DNA of 64,000 nt from Candidatus Merdivicinus intestinavium (lineage in GTDB: Bacteria > Bacillota > Clostridia > Oscillospirales > Ruminococcaceae): NCBI GenBank assembly GCA_018713245.1, contig DVFM01000068.1:1-64000 (forward strand), read 5' to 3'. A program made the position numbers and the translations under genes. The notes under the pieces were generated by a model. It worked only from the letters and a program-made list of their open reading frames with translations. It did not search any database and was not told the origin of the DNA. Positions within the stretch are counted from its first letter, which is position 1; each line of letters opens with the position of its first letter. This document shows, one piece after another, positions 49,672-58,862 of this stretch.

Positions 49672-49954
49672 TTATCTGGAAAAATGGTCCTCTTTCCCCT
49701 GCTCCTCCAGGAGACGGCGGACCGTTTTCTCGTCCTCCTCCCGGACCAGCAGGTCAATATCGTCCTCCGGGTTGAAGTGGTCCTTTAACACGCTGTTCTG
49801 CAGCGGGGTGCGGGAATAGACGGTGCCGAAATCATGCATGGCCTGAGGAATCAGGGGCTTTTTTAACCCGGTACGGGATTCCCTTTTCCTCAAGCAGTTC
49901 CAGCAAAGGCTGGATTGCCGATGGGACGCCGCGGTAAACACAGACTTTTTTCAT
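49672..49954 (-). pseudogene. Small protein paralog with apparent frameshift in an A6 run
   Basis: MKKVCVYRGVPSAIQPLLELLEEKGIPYRVKK then stop soon after; one-base deletion in the homopolymer joins PLIPQAMHDFGTVYSRTPLQNSVLKDHFNPEDDIDLLVREEDEKTVRRLLEEQGKEDHFSR. Confidence 0.75.
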
Positions 49955-50084
49955 CAGGGTTCCCTCCTTTGTGAATGCTGCCGGAATCTATTCTTCCACT
50001 TTCAGGATACCGCTTTATCCGGACTTTTGCAAGGCTTATCCCCCCAATTGTCGCAAAAAGGCCCCCAACCGTCCAAATTCCGGC

Positions 50085-50354
50085 CTAAGAAAGCGCCGCC
50101 AAAAACATTTCGTAGGCGTCGTCCCACCCCTCCATGGGGTATTCCGCGCCGCCGTTGACGCTTTTGAGGAGATTGGAGGCGTATTCCTCCCCGGCGGCCA
50201 CCAGTTCCCCGACGGTGATGGAGAATCCGGCCTTCCCCGCCTCCGCGCAGAAGGCGGAAAGCGGGTCCGCAGCCTCCCTGCTTTTCAGCAGGGAAGCCCG
50301 CAGGGCATTGTCCTGCCGGGCAGCGGCCAAAAGATTCGATAAAACATCTTCCAT
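50085..50354 (-). CDS. Small protein resembling Nif11-like/leader-peptide family
   Basis: AARQDNALRASLLKSREAADPLSAFCAEAGKAGFSITVGELVAAGEEY; C-tail NGGAEYPMEGWDDAYEMFLAALS. Confidence 0.5.
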   Translation of the reverse strand: MEDVLSNLLAAARQDNALRASLLKSREAADPLSAFCAEAGKAGFSITVGELVAAGEEYASNLLKSVNGGAEYPMEGWDDAYEMFLAALS

Positions 50355-50370
50355 GAAACAGATTCCTCCT

Positions 50371-51399
50371 TTATATGCGGGCAGTGCCCAGCCGGCGGGC
50401 GATATCCATCAGATGGGCCACATCCCCCTCCACCAGACGGCCGTTGACATCCGGCGGCAGATTGATGGCCGCCAGGTTGTCCGCGGCAAACAGAGCCCGG
50501 CATTGGGCGGCGGTCTCCTCCGCAGGGAGGAAGGGCTTGCGCTCGTAAATGTTCGAGTAAAACCAGCTGAAGCCTTCCCGGGAGCAGAGGGCCGTTTCAA
50601 AAGGCAGGTAGTAGGTCTCCCCGCCGAGGGTGTAGAGCTTCGGGTCGTCCTCCCGGCACATGCGGGAATCCCACAGCCGGAAATCGGAGGGGAACCGCCC
50701 CAGGAGGTCCTCCTCCTGGCTGGTTTGGGGAAGAAGCCGCTCCTCCTGACCAACCGGCCTGTCGCCGGGCGTCCCCATGGTGTGGTTGACGCCGATTTGG
50801 CAGGACGGCTGGAGCCGCTTGACCAGGTCGTAAACAAGCTCTAGCCGCCAATCGGCGCCGGGCCTGTCCCAGAAGCCGTCCAGCCAAAGCTCCGCCACCT
50901 CGCCGTACCGTCCGTCCAGCAGTTCGGCAAGCTGGTCCAGCATATAGGGGATGTATTTCCCTGAAAAGTCCTCCCGGTAGGCGGGCGCGCTCCGGTCCCA
51001 GAGGGAATAGGAAAGCCCCAGCTTCAGGCCGTATTTTTCGCAGGCCGCCGCCACCGCCCGAACCACGTCGGTGCGGTTCCCGGAATTGCGAACGCAGTAG
51101 CCGGTGTGCCGGCTGTTCCATAAGCAGAATCCATCGTGGTGCTTGGCCACAAGGACAACGTAATTCATCCCCGCTTCCCAGGCCGTTTTGACCCAGCCCT
51201 CGGCGTCAATTTCCCGCGGCTGGTAGGAAAGGGCCTGTATCATGCCGTCGGACCACTCCACGTTGCCGAAGGTATTGACGCCGAAATGGAGGAGCATGCC
51301 GAATCTGCGGGCAATCTGCGCCTTTTGGCCGGGACTCGGCTCTTCGGACGGAACCGGCCGGATCAGTTCTCTGGTTTTCACAAAAATCTCCCCTCTCAC
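50371..51399 (-). CDS. Alpha-L-fucosidase (GH29)-like
   Basis: RRFGMLLHFGVNTFGNVEWSDG; WEAGMNYVVLVAKHHDGFCLWNSRHTGY; NLPPDVNGRL. Confidence 0.85.
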   Translation of the reverse strand: MRGEIFVKTRELIRPVPSEEPSPGQKAQIARRFGMLLHFGVNTFGNVEWSDGMIQALSYQPREIDAEGWVKTAWEAGMNYVVLVAKHHDGFCLWNSRHTGYCVRNSGNRTDVVRAVAAACEKYGLKLGLSYSLWDRSAPAYREDFSGKYIPYMLDQLAELLDGRYGEVAELWLDGFWDRPGADWRLELVYDLVKRLQPSCQIGVNHTMGTPGDRPVGQEERLLPQTSQEEDLLGRFPSDFRLWDSRMCREDDPKLYTLGGETYYLPFETALCSREGFSWFYSNIYERKPFLPAEETAAQCRALFAADNLAAINLPPDVNGRLVEGDVAHLMDIARRLGTARI

Positions 51400-51518
51400 T
51401 CTTTGATACTATCAGTATACCACATCCGCGCTCCCGGGAAAAGAGCTTTTCCGGCAAAAAGCGTCTGAATCCGACAGGATTCTCATTTTATTTATTTTCC
51501 CCAGTTTATCGAATTTCG

Positions 51519-51547
51519 TTGACAAATATACCAAATAATTGTACAAT
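51519..51547 (+). promoter_or_regulatory. glgB promoter
   Basis: TTGACA-17-TACAAT. Confidence 0.85.
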
Positions 51548-51584
51548 AAAAGCAGGACAAACCCACTTGGAAAGGAGAATCTCC

Positions 51585-53582
51585 ATGTCTGATCAAAACG
51601 CCACGAATATGCCGCGCCTGAAAATCCTGGAAACGGACCCGGGGCTTGCGCCCTTTGCGGGGGATCTGGAGCTGCGGATGGAGCTCTACCGGAAAACCCG
51701 GCAGCGCCTTGTCGGAGACGGGAGCCTGACGGATTTTGCCAACGGCAGCCTGTATTATGGCTTTCATCTGGGGAAAACCGGCTGGTACTATCGGGAATGG
51801 GCTCCCGCCGCCGAAAAAATGTCCCTGGTGGGTGATTTTAACGGCTGGGACCCGGAAAAAAATCCCATGAAAAAGGTGGGAAACGGCAACTGGCAGGTCT
51901 TTGTCCGGGGAAAGAAGTCCATCCCGCACGGCTCCTTTGTCAAGGTGCGGGTCACTTCCGGCGGGCGGACCTTCGACCGCATCCCCCTGTACATCCACCG
52001 CATCCATCAGTTCCCCGACGGCGCCTGCACGGGGCAGGTCTGGAATCCGCCGGAGCCTTACCAGTTCCGCAATGCCTTTTCCCTGCCGGCGGACCGGCCG
52101 CTGTTCATCTATGAAGCCCATGTGGGCATGGCAACCGAGGAAGAAAAGGTGGGGACCTACCGTGAATTCACCCAAAACGTCCTCCCCCGCATCCGGAAGG
52201 AGGGCTACAACGCCATTCAGCTTATGGCCATCATGGAGCACCCCTATTATGCCTCCTTCGGCTACCAGGTGACCAACTTTTTCGCCGCCTCCTCCCGGTT
52301 CGGCACGCCGGAGGAGCTCAAGGAGCTCATCGACACCGCTCACGGCATGGGCATCGCGGTGCTGCTGGACCTGGTCCACTCCCACGCGAGCCCCAACACC
52401 AACGAGGGAATCAACGAATTTGACGGCACGGATTACCAGTTTTTCCATGCGGGCGGCAAGGGCAATCACCCCGCCTGGGGAACCAAGCTGTTCAATTACG
52501 GCAAAAACGAAGTGCTGCATTTCCTGCTGTCCAACCTCAAATACTGGCTGGACGAATACCGTTTCGACGGTTTCCGCTTCGACGGGGTTACCTCCATGCT
52601 CTATCACCATCACGGCCTGGGGGTCGCCTTTGACAGCTATGACAAGTATTTTTCCATGGACACCGACACCGAGGCGGTCACCTATCTCCAGCTGGCCAAC
52701 GCCCTGATCCGGGAGGTCAATCCCGCCGCCGTCACCATCGCCGAGGACATGTCCGCCATGCCGGGAATGTGCCGCCCCATCGAGGAAGGGGGCATCGGCT
52801 TCGACTACCGGCTGGCCATGGGGGTGCCGGATTATTGGGTCAAGACTCTCAAGACAAAGCGGGACGAGGACTGGGATCTGGGCAAAATGTGGAGCGAGCT
52901 CACCATCCGCCGCCCGGGGGAAATGAACATCGGCTACTGCGAATCCCACGACCAGGCGCTGGTGGGGGACAAGACCATCATGTTCTGGCTCGCGGACAAG
53001 GAAATGTACTGGCACATGGACAACGCCTCCCAGAGCCCCGCCATCGACCGGGCCATTGCCTGCCACAAGCTCATCCGGCTGGTGACCGCCTCCCTGGCGG
53101 GCGAGGGGTATCTGAACTTTATGGGAAACGAATTCGGCCATCCGGAGTGGATCGATTTCCCGCGAGAGGGAAACGGCTGGAGCTATCAATACGCCCGGCG
53201 GCAGTGGAGCCTGGCGGACAACGGATTCCTGCGCTATCGAAATCTCCTGTGGTTTGACGAAGCGATGGTGGAACTGCTGGAAAAGCTCAATATCAAGGAA
53301 AACAGCCAGCCCTTCCTCCAGTTCATTAACCATCAGAGCAAGGTGATGGTCTTTGACAAGGGCGGCTGCACCTTCGCCTTCAACTTCAACCCCACCGCCC
53401 CCCAGCGCCTTTCCCTGGCTACCCGGTGCGAGCAGGTCTGCCCGATTCTGCTCAACAGCGAATGGCAGCGGTTCGGCGGGCATCTCCCGGACGGTCCGGA
53501 ATCCCGCACGGTGCAGAGCGGGGTGCTCGGGCGGTATATCGACATCACGCTGCCGCCGCGGTCGGCAGTTGTGTTCCGGTGA
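51585..53582 (+). CDS. glgB: 1,4-alpha-glucan branching enzyme (GH13)
   Basis: WAPAAEKMSLVGDFNGWDPEKNPM; DLVHSHASPNTNEG; YRFDGFRFDGVTSMLYHHHG; LNFMGNEFGHPEWIDFPREGNGWSYQYARRQWSL. Confidence 0.95.
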   Translation: MSDQNATNMPRLKILETDPGLAPFAGDLELRMELYRKTRQRLVGDGSLTDFANGSLYYGFHLGKTGWYYREWAPAAEKMSLVGDFNGWDPEKNPMKKVGNGNWQVFVRGKKSIPHGSFVKVRVTSGGRTFDRIPLYIHRIHQFPDGACTGQVWNPPEPYQFRNAFSLPADRPLFIYEAHVGMATEEEKVGTYREFTQNVLPRIRKEGYNAIQLMAIMEHPYYASFGYQVTNFFAASSRFGTPEELKELIDTAHGMGIAVLLDLVHSHASPNTNEGINEFDGTDYQFFHAGGKGNHPAWGTKLFNYGKNEVLHFLLSNLKYWLDEYRFDGFRFDGVTSMLYHHHGLGVAFDSYDKYFSMDTDTEAVTYLQLANALIREVNPAAVTIAEDMSAMPGMCRPIEEGGIGFDYRLAMGVPDYWVKTLKTKRDEDWDLGKMWSELTIRRPGEMNIGYCESHDQALVGDKTIMFWLADKEMYWHMDNASQSPAIDRAIACHKLIRLVTASLAGEGYLNFMGNEFGHPEWIDFPREGNGWSYQYARRQWSLADNGFLRYRNLLWFDEAMVELLEKLNIKENSQPFLQFINHQSKVMVFDKGGCTFAFNFNPTAPQRLSLATRCEQVCPILLNSEWQRFGGHLPDGPESRTVQSGVLGRYIDITLPPRSAVVFR

Positions 53583-53665
53583 TTTGCAGCAAAACTGAGG
53601 TTTGTGACAAGCGGCCGCGGAACCGAAAAATCGACGCATCAGTTTCCGGCAAATAGAATGCATCT

Positions 53666-53693
53666 GGGCGGGGCCTTCCCCGCCCTGTTTTTC
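53666..53693 (+). terminator. glgB terminator
   Basis: gggcggggccttccccgccctgtttttct. Confidence 0.85.
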
Positions 53694-53703
53694 TGTAACC
53701 GGG

Positions 53704-53857
53704 CGGTTCATCCCGCCGTCTGCGGATTTGCCGCGGGGTTCCTGCCGCGGCGGCAGCAAAAAAGCGTCCCCTGCGGGGCAACTTCTCCGTAAACGGCGGT
53801 TCATCCCGCCGTCTGCGGATTTATCGCGGGGTTCCTGCCGCGGCGGCAATAAAAAGA
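53704..53857. repeat. Two direct copies (93-bp period) of a GC-rich palindromic intergenic repeat
   Basis: cggttcatcccgccgtctgcggattt(g/at)(c/cg)cgcggggttcctgccgcggcggca at 53704 and 53797. Confidence 0.9.
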
Positions 53858-53948
53858 CTTGCATTTTCTCTCGTAAGCCTTTACAATAGAAAGTGAAAAA
53901 ACAGCGAACATCCCGCTAATATTTTATTAAGAAAGGAAGCGCTGCACC

Positions 53949-56021
53949 ATGAAAGAAAAGTTCCCTCCCCTTGTCCCTTCCGCCCCCGGACTCATCCACG
54001 GAGGCGACTATAACCCGGACCAGTGGCTCGGCTATCCGGATGTTCTGAAAGAGGATGTGCGGCTGATGAACCTGGCCGGCGTCAACAGCGCGTCGGTGGC
54101 CATCTTCGCCTGGGCCGCTTTGGAGCCCGAGGAAGGCAAGTACAATTTCGGCTGGCTGGACGAGACCTTCGACCGCCTGTGGAAGGGCGGCGTCCGGATT
54201 GTGCTGGCCACTCCCTCCGGCGCCCGCCCCGCCTGGATGGATGAAAAGCATCCCGAGGTGCTGCGGACCAATGCCGACCGCACCAAGCGTCTCCACGGCC
54301 TGCGGCACAACCACTGCTTCACCTCCCCCTATTACCGGGAAAAGGTGCGGGAAATGAACCGGATGCTGGCGGAACGCTACGGCAAGCACCCCGCCCTGAT
54401 GATGTGGCATATTTCCAACGAATACAGCGGCGAATGCCACTGCCCCCTCTGCCAGGAGGCCTTCCGGAACTGGCTGCGGAAAAAGTACGATAACGACATT
54501 GAAAAGCTCAACCACGAGTGGTGGACCTATTTCTGGAGCCACCGCTACACCTCCTTCGACCAGATCGAATCCCCCTCCCCGCTGGGCGAAACCGCCGTTC
54601 ACGGCATGAATCTGGACTGGAAGCGGTTTGTCACCGACCAGACCATCGATTTTTACCGCAACGAGATTGCCGCCCTGCGGGAAATCACCCCCGACATCCC
54701 CGTCACCACCAACCTCATGGGCTTCTTTGACGGCCTCGATTACTGGAAATTCTCTCAGGAGCTGGATGTGGCTTCCTGGGACAACTACCCGCTTTGGGGA
54801 AACGATTCTGAAAAAACCTGGGAAACGGCGTCCCATGTGGCCTTTATCCACGACATGAACCGTTCCTTCTTAAAGGGCAAGCCCTTTATGCTCATGGAAA
54901 GCGTCCCCACCAAAACCAACTGGCAGCCCTCCTGCAAGATCAAACGCCCGGGGATGCATCTGCTCTCCTCCATGCAGGCTGTGGCCCACGGTTCCGACTC
55001 GGTGCAGTATTTCCAATGGCGGAAGGGCCGGGGCGCATCGGAAAAATTCCACGGCGCGGTGGTGGACCACTGCGGCCGCTCCGACACCATGGAGTTCCAG
55101 GGGGTCAAAGCGGTGGGCGACCTGTTAAAGAAGCTCCCCGGTGTGGCCGGAACCACGACGGAATCCAAGGCCGCCGTGCTCTACGACTGGGAAAACCGCT
55201 GGGCCATCGAGGACTTTCAGGGGACGGTCAACCGGGAATCCCGCCGGTATGTGGAAACCTGCGTCGAACACTACCGCCCGCTGTGGAAAAAGGGCGTCTC
55301 CACCGACATTGTCTGCGAGGAAAGCGATTTCTCCGGATACAAACTGCTGGCAGCGCCCATGCTCTACATGCTCCGCCCCGGCATCGCCAAAAAGCTCCGG
55401 GATTTTGCGGAAAACGGCGGGACGCTCATCCTGACCCATCTCACCGGTTATGTCAATGAAAACGACCTCTGCTTCCTGGGTGGATTCCCCGGCGACGGGA
55501 TGATGGACACCGCCGGCATCTGGTGCGAGGACATCGACACCGTTTATCCCACCGACGAAAACTTTGCCGTCTCCCGGGAAAACCGCCTGGGCTTTGCCGG
55601 GCGGTACGCGCTGGGGCGGATGCGGGAAATTGTCCATCCGGCGGAGGGCACCGAGGTGCTGGCCGTCTACGAAGGGGACTTTTACGCCGGAATGCCGGTC
55701 CTCACCTGCCATCCTGTGGGGAAAGGCCGGGTGTATTACATCGCTTCTGCCGTGGGGCAGGATTTCCTGGATGAATTCTATGAAAAGGTCCTCCCCGAAG
55801 CGGGCGTTTCCCCCTGCCTGGACGTTTCCCTGCCGGAAGGGGTCAGCATGACCCTGCGGGAAGGCGGCGGCGAGCGGTATTTCTTCTTCATGAATTTTAC
55901 GGAACAAGAACAGCGCGTTTCCCTTCCCGCCGGCGCCCTCTTTACCGACATGGACAGCGGCGAGACGGCGCGGGACCTGCTGGTTCTGCCCGCATATGCC
56001 GTGCGGATTTTGAAAGCCTAG
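53949..56021 (+). CDS. Beta-galactosidase GH42
   Basis: HGGDYNPDQWLGYPDVLKEDVRLMNLAGVNSASVAIFAWAALEPEEGKYNFGWLD; MMWHISNEYSGECHC; MLMESVPTKTNWQP. Confidence 0.95.
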   Translation: MKEKFPPLVPSAPGLIHGGDYNPDQWLGYPDVLKEDVRLMNLAGVNSASVAIFAWAALEPEEGKYNFGWLDETFDRLWKGGVRIVLATPSGARPAWMDEKHPEVLRTNADRTKRLHGLRHNHCFTSPYYREKVREMNRMLAERYGKHPALMMWHISNEYSGECHCPLCQEAFRNWLRKKYDNDIEKLNHEWWTYFWSHRYTSFDQIESPSPLGETAVHGMNLDWKRFVTDQTIDFYRNEIAALREITPDIPVTTNLMGFFDGLDYWKFSQELDVASWDNYPLWGNDSEKTWETASHVAFIHDMNRSFLKGKPFMLMESVPTKTNWQPSCKIKRPGMHLLSSMQAVAHGSDSVQYFQWRKGRGASEKFHGAVVDHCGRSDTMEFQGVKAVGDLLKKLPGVAGTTTESKAAVLYDWENRWAIEDFQGTVNRESRRYVETCVEHYRPLWKKGVSTDIVCEESDFSGYKLLAAPMLYMLRPGIAKKLRDFAENGGTLILTHLTGYVNENDLCFLGGFPGDGMMDTAGIWCEDIDTVYPTDENFAVSRENRLGFAGRYALGRMREIVHPAEGTEVLAVYEGDFYAGMPVLTCHPVGKGRVYYIASAVGQDFLDEFYEKVLPEAGVSPCLDVSLPEGVSMTLREGGGERYFFFMNFTEQEQRVSLPAGALFTDMDSGETARDLLVLPAYAVRILKA

Positions 56022-56028
56022 AAAGGAT

Positions 56029-57411
56029 GTGGCGGAATTGCTGGATCATGAAAAGCACCTGATTCCTTCCACCCCGGAAGCGGAAGGAATTCCCTCCGCG
56101 GCCATCCGGAAATTCATCGGGGATTGTCTGGCGGCCGGCAGCGACCTCCACGGCGTTCTGCTGGTCCGCCACGGACGGGCGGCTTTCTCCGCCTTTTTCG
56201 ACCCCTACCGCCCGGAGGACAAGCGGCATGTGTATTCGGTGAGCAAAAGCTGGACCGCAACCGCCGTGGGACTCGCTGCGGCGGAGGGAAAACTCTCCCT
56301 GACGGACAAGGTCACCTCCTTTTTCCCGGAGGACTGCCCGGACAAAATCAGCGGAAACCTTGCCGGAATGGAGGTGCGCCATCTTTTATCAATGAGCTGC
56401 GGCCATGAGACGGAGCCGAAGGCCCCGGACGGCGGCATGACCTGGGTGCAGGCGTTCCTCCGGCACCCGGTCCCCTTCCAGCCCGGAACGCACTTCCTTT
56501 ATAATTCCATGGGAAGCTATATGCTTTCCGCCATTTTACAGAAGGCGACGGGGGAAAAGGTGGTAGATTACTTAAAGCCCCGCCTGTTTGAACCTCTGGG
56601 AATCACCGGCGTAACCTGGGACTGCTCCCCCGAAGGCATCTGCTGCGGCGGATGGGGCATCCACGTTTCGGCGGAGGATGTGGCCAAGCTGGGGATGGTC
56701 TACTTAAACGGCGGCGTCTTTGAAGGGCGGCGCATTCTTTCCGCGGAATGGGTCCGGGAAGCAACCTCCATGCAGATTGACAACAGCCCCAATGTGCAGA
56801 AGGACTGGGAGCAGGGCTACTGCTATCAGATCTGGCGGTGCCAGCACAACTGTTTCCGGTTTGACGGCGCTTACGGGCAGTATATGGCGGCGATGCCGGA
56901 AAAGGACGCAGTGCTGGTCGTATTCAGCAGCACCGCCTGCATGCAGGTGGTGCTGGACAGCCTTTGGGAAAATCTCCTCCCCGCCATGGGGGACGCCCCC
57001 CTGCCGGAGGACGCGGAGGGGTTCCCGGAATACCGCTGCCGCCTGCCGGAACTGGAAGGCCGGGATTTTGCGGCGGACTATTCCTGTGGGGAAAACGAGG
57101 AGGACTTCCGGGCCCTTTCGGTGCGCACCGGCCAGAACGGCGGGGAGCTGCGCATTGAAACGGCGGGCGGAGAACTGACGATCCCCTTTGCCCGGAACAG
57201 ATGGCAGCGCGCCGCCCTTCGGACCGAAAACGGACATCTGGAGGGCCTTTACGGCATCGCCGGCGGCTGGGATGGCGGCGGGCTGACGGTCATCCTGCGC
57301 CATCGGGAAAGCCCGCACACTTACCAGTTCCGGCTGCGGACCTCCGCGCCCGCTTCCCTTACCGTTACTTTCCGGGAAAGCGACGGAGAAGTGCGCATCC
57401 CGCTCTCCTGA
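56029..57411 (+). CDS. Beta-lactamase/class C-type serine hydrolase
   Basis: VYSVSKSWTATAVGLAAAEGKLSLTDKVTSFFPE (SxxK); YNSMGSYMLSAIL (YxS-like). Confidence 0.88.
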   Translation: MAELLDHEKHLIPSTPEAEGIPSAAIRKFIGDCLAAGSDLHGVLLVRHGRAAFSAFFDPYRPEDKRHVYSVSKSWTATAVGLAAAEGKLSLTDKVTSFFPEDCPDKISGNLAGMEVRHLLSMSCGHETEPKAPDGGMTWVQAFLRHPVPFQPGTHFLYNSMGSYMLSAILQKATGEKVVDYLKPRLFEPLGITGVTWDCSPEGICCGGWGIHVSAEDVAKLGMVYLNGGVFEGRRILSAEWVREATSMQIDNSPNVQKDWEQGYCYQIWRCQHNCFRFDGAYGQYMAAMPEKDAVLVVFSSTACMQVVLDSLWENLLPAMGDAPLPEDAEGFPEYRCRLPELEGRDFAADYSCGENEEDFRALSVRTGQNGGELRIETAGGELTIPFARNRWQRAALRTENGHLEGLYGIAGGWDGGGLTVILRHRESPHTYQFRLRTSAPASLTVTFRESDGEVRIPLS

Positions 57412-57455
57412 TCCCGGCGGCAATTGACACTGAAGAAAGGACTGCAAACACCAAA

Positions 57456-58862
57456 ATGGCACGACGAAACTATGAAATCGACATGTGCAATGGGCCCCTT
57501 TTGGGCAAGATCCTGCGCTTTTCCATCCCGCTGATGCTCTCCGGCATCCTGCAGCTTCTTTTTAACGCTGCGGACATTATTGTCGTAGGGCGTTTTACCG
57601 GCAAGGAGGCGCTGGCTGCGGTAGGGTCCACCGGCTCGCTCATCAACCTGCTCATCAACCTCTTTATGGGGCTGTCCATCGGGGCCAACGTCCTGGCCGC
57701 CCAATACATCGGGGCGCGGGACACCCGGAACGTCAGCGAAACCATCCACACCTCCATCCTTTTGAGCGTCATCTGCGGAACGGTGATGATCTTTGTGGGG
57801 CTGGCGCTGGCGGAGCCGCTGCTGACCCTGATGGGGACGCCGGACGACGTTTTGAGCCAGGCTGCGCTGTATATGCGCATTTATTTTGTGGGAATGCCGG
57901 TTATCATGCTTTATAACTTCGGCTCCGCCATCCTCCGGGCCATGGGGGATACCCAGCGGCCGCTGATCTTCCTGCTGATTGCGGGAGTTGTCAACGTCAT
58001 CCTGAACCTTATTTTTGTCATCGTTTTTCACATGGGAGTGGCCGGGGTTGCCATCGCCACGGTAATTTCCCAGGCAATTTCGGCTGCGCTGATTGTCATC
58101 TGCCTCATCCGTTCGGACGGCATGTTCCAGCTCCACCTGAAACGGCTGCATATCCATCGGGACAAACTGTTTGCCATGATGCGCATCGGACTCCCCGCCG
58201 GAATGCAGGGGGCGATTTTCTCCATCTCCAACGTCCTCATCCAGTCGTCCATCAACTCCTTCGGCTCTGTGGTCATGGCGGGTTCCACCGCGGCTTCCAA
58301 CATTGAAGGCTTCGTTTACAATGCCATGAACGCGGTTTACCAGGCCAACCTGAGCTTTACCAGCCAGAATATGGGCGCCCGGAAATACAGCCGCATCAAC
58401 CGCATCCTGTTTCTCTGCCTGGCGGTTGTTACCGTTATCGGCCTGGTGATGGGCGTGGGCGCGACGCTGCTCGGAAACCAGCTGCTGCGCATCTACAACA
58501 CCGACCCGGAAGTCATCGGGTACGGCCTGGAACGGATGGCTTTTGTCTGCATGCCCTACTTCCTCTGCGGCCTGATGGACGTGATGGTGGGCAGCATGCG
58601 GGGAATGGGCTACTCCATCGTCCCCATGATCGTCTCCCTCACCGGCGCCTGCGGGCTGCGGATTTTGTGGATCTTTACGGTTTTTGCCGCGGAGCACACG
58701 CTGCCGGCCCTCTTTATCTCCTATCCGATCTCCTGGGCGGTTACATTCCTGGCGCATCTGATCTGCTTTGCGGTGGTGCGGCGCAAATTCCCCAAAGAGG
58801 ACGCCGCCGAATCCGAGCCTGTTCTGGAGGAAAAGCCGGTGATGGAGAATGAGCCGGCATGA
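57456..58862 (+). CDS. MATE family efflux transporter
   Basis: GPLLGKILRFSIPLMLSGILQLLFNAADIIVVGRFTGKEALAAVGSTGSLINL. Confidence 0.93.
   Translation: MARRNYEIDMCNGPLLGKILRFSIPLMLSGILQLLFNAADIIVVGRFTGKEALAAVGSTGSLINLLINLFMGLSIGANVLAAQYIGARDTRNVSETIHTSILLSVICGTVMIFVGLALAEPLLTLMGTPDDVLSQAALYMRIYFVGMPVIMLYNFGSAILRAMGDTQRPLIFLLIAGVVNVILNLIFVIVFHMGVAGVAIATVISQAISAALIVICLIRSDGMFQLHLKRLHIHRDKLFAMMRIGLPAGMQGAIFSISNVLIQSSINSFGSVVMAGSTAASNIEGFVYNAMNAVYQANLSFTSQNMGARKYSRINRILFLCLAVVTVIGLVMGVGATLLGNQLLRIYNTDPEVIGYGLERMAFVCMPYFLCGLMDVMVGSMRGMGYSIVPMIVSLTGACGLRILWIFTVFAAEHTLPALFISYPISWAVTFLAHLICFAVVRRKFPKEDAAESEPVLEEKPVMENEPA

Noticed and set aside
53704-53857. Possible CRISPR array
   Set aside because: Only two intergenic units with 93-bp period and internal palindromes; no spacer-repeat regularity and no cas genes.
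51492-53864. 790-aa minus-strand ORF with N-terminal LPPRQEPR…KSADGGMNR repeats
   Set aside because: Antisense to glgB; its repeats are the translated intergenic DNA repeat.
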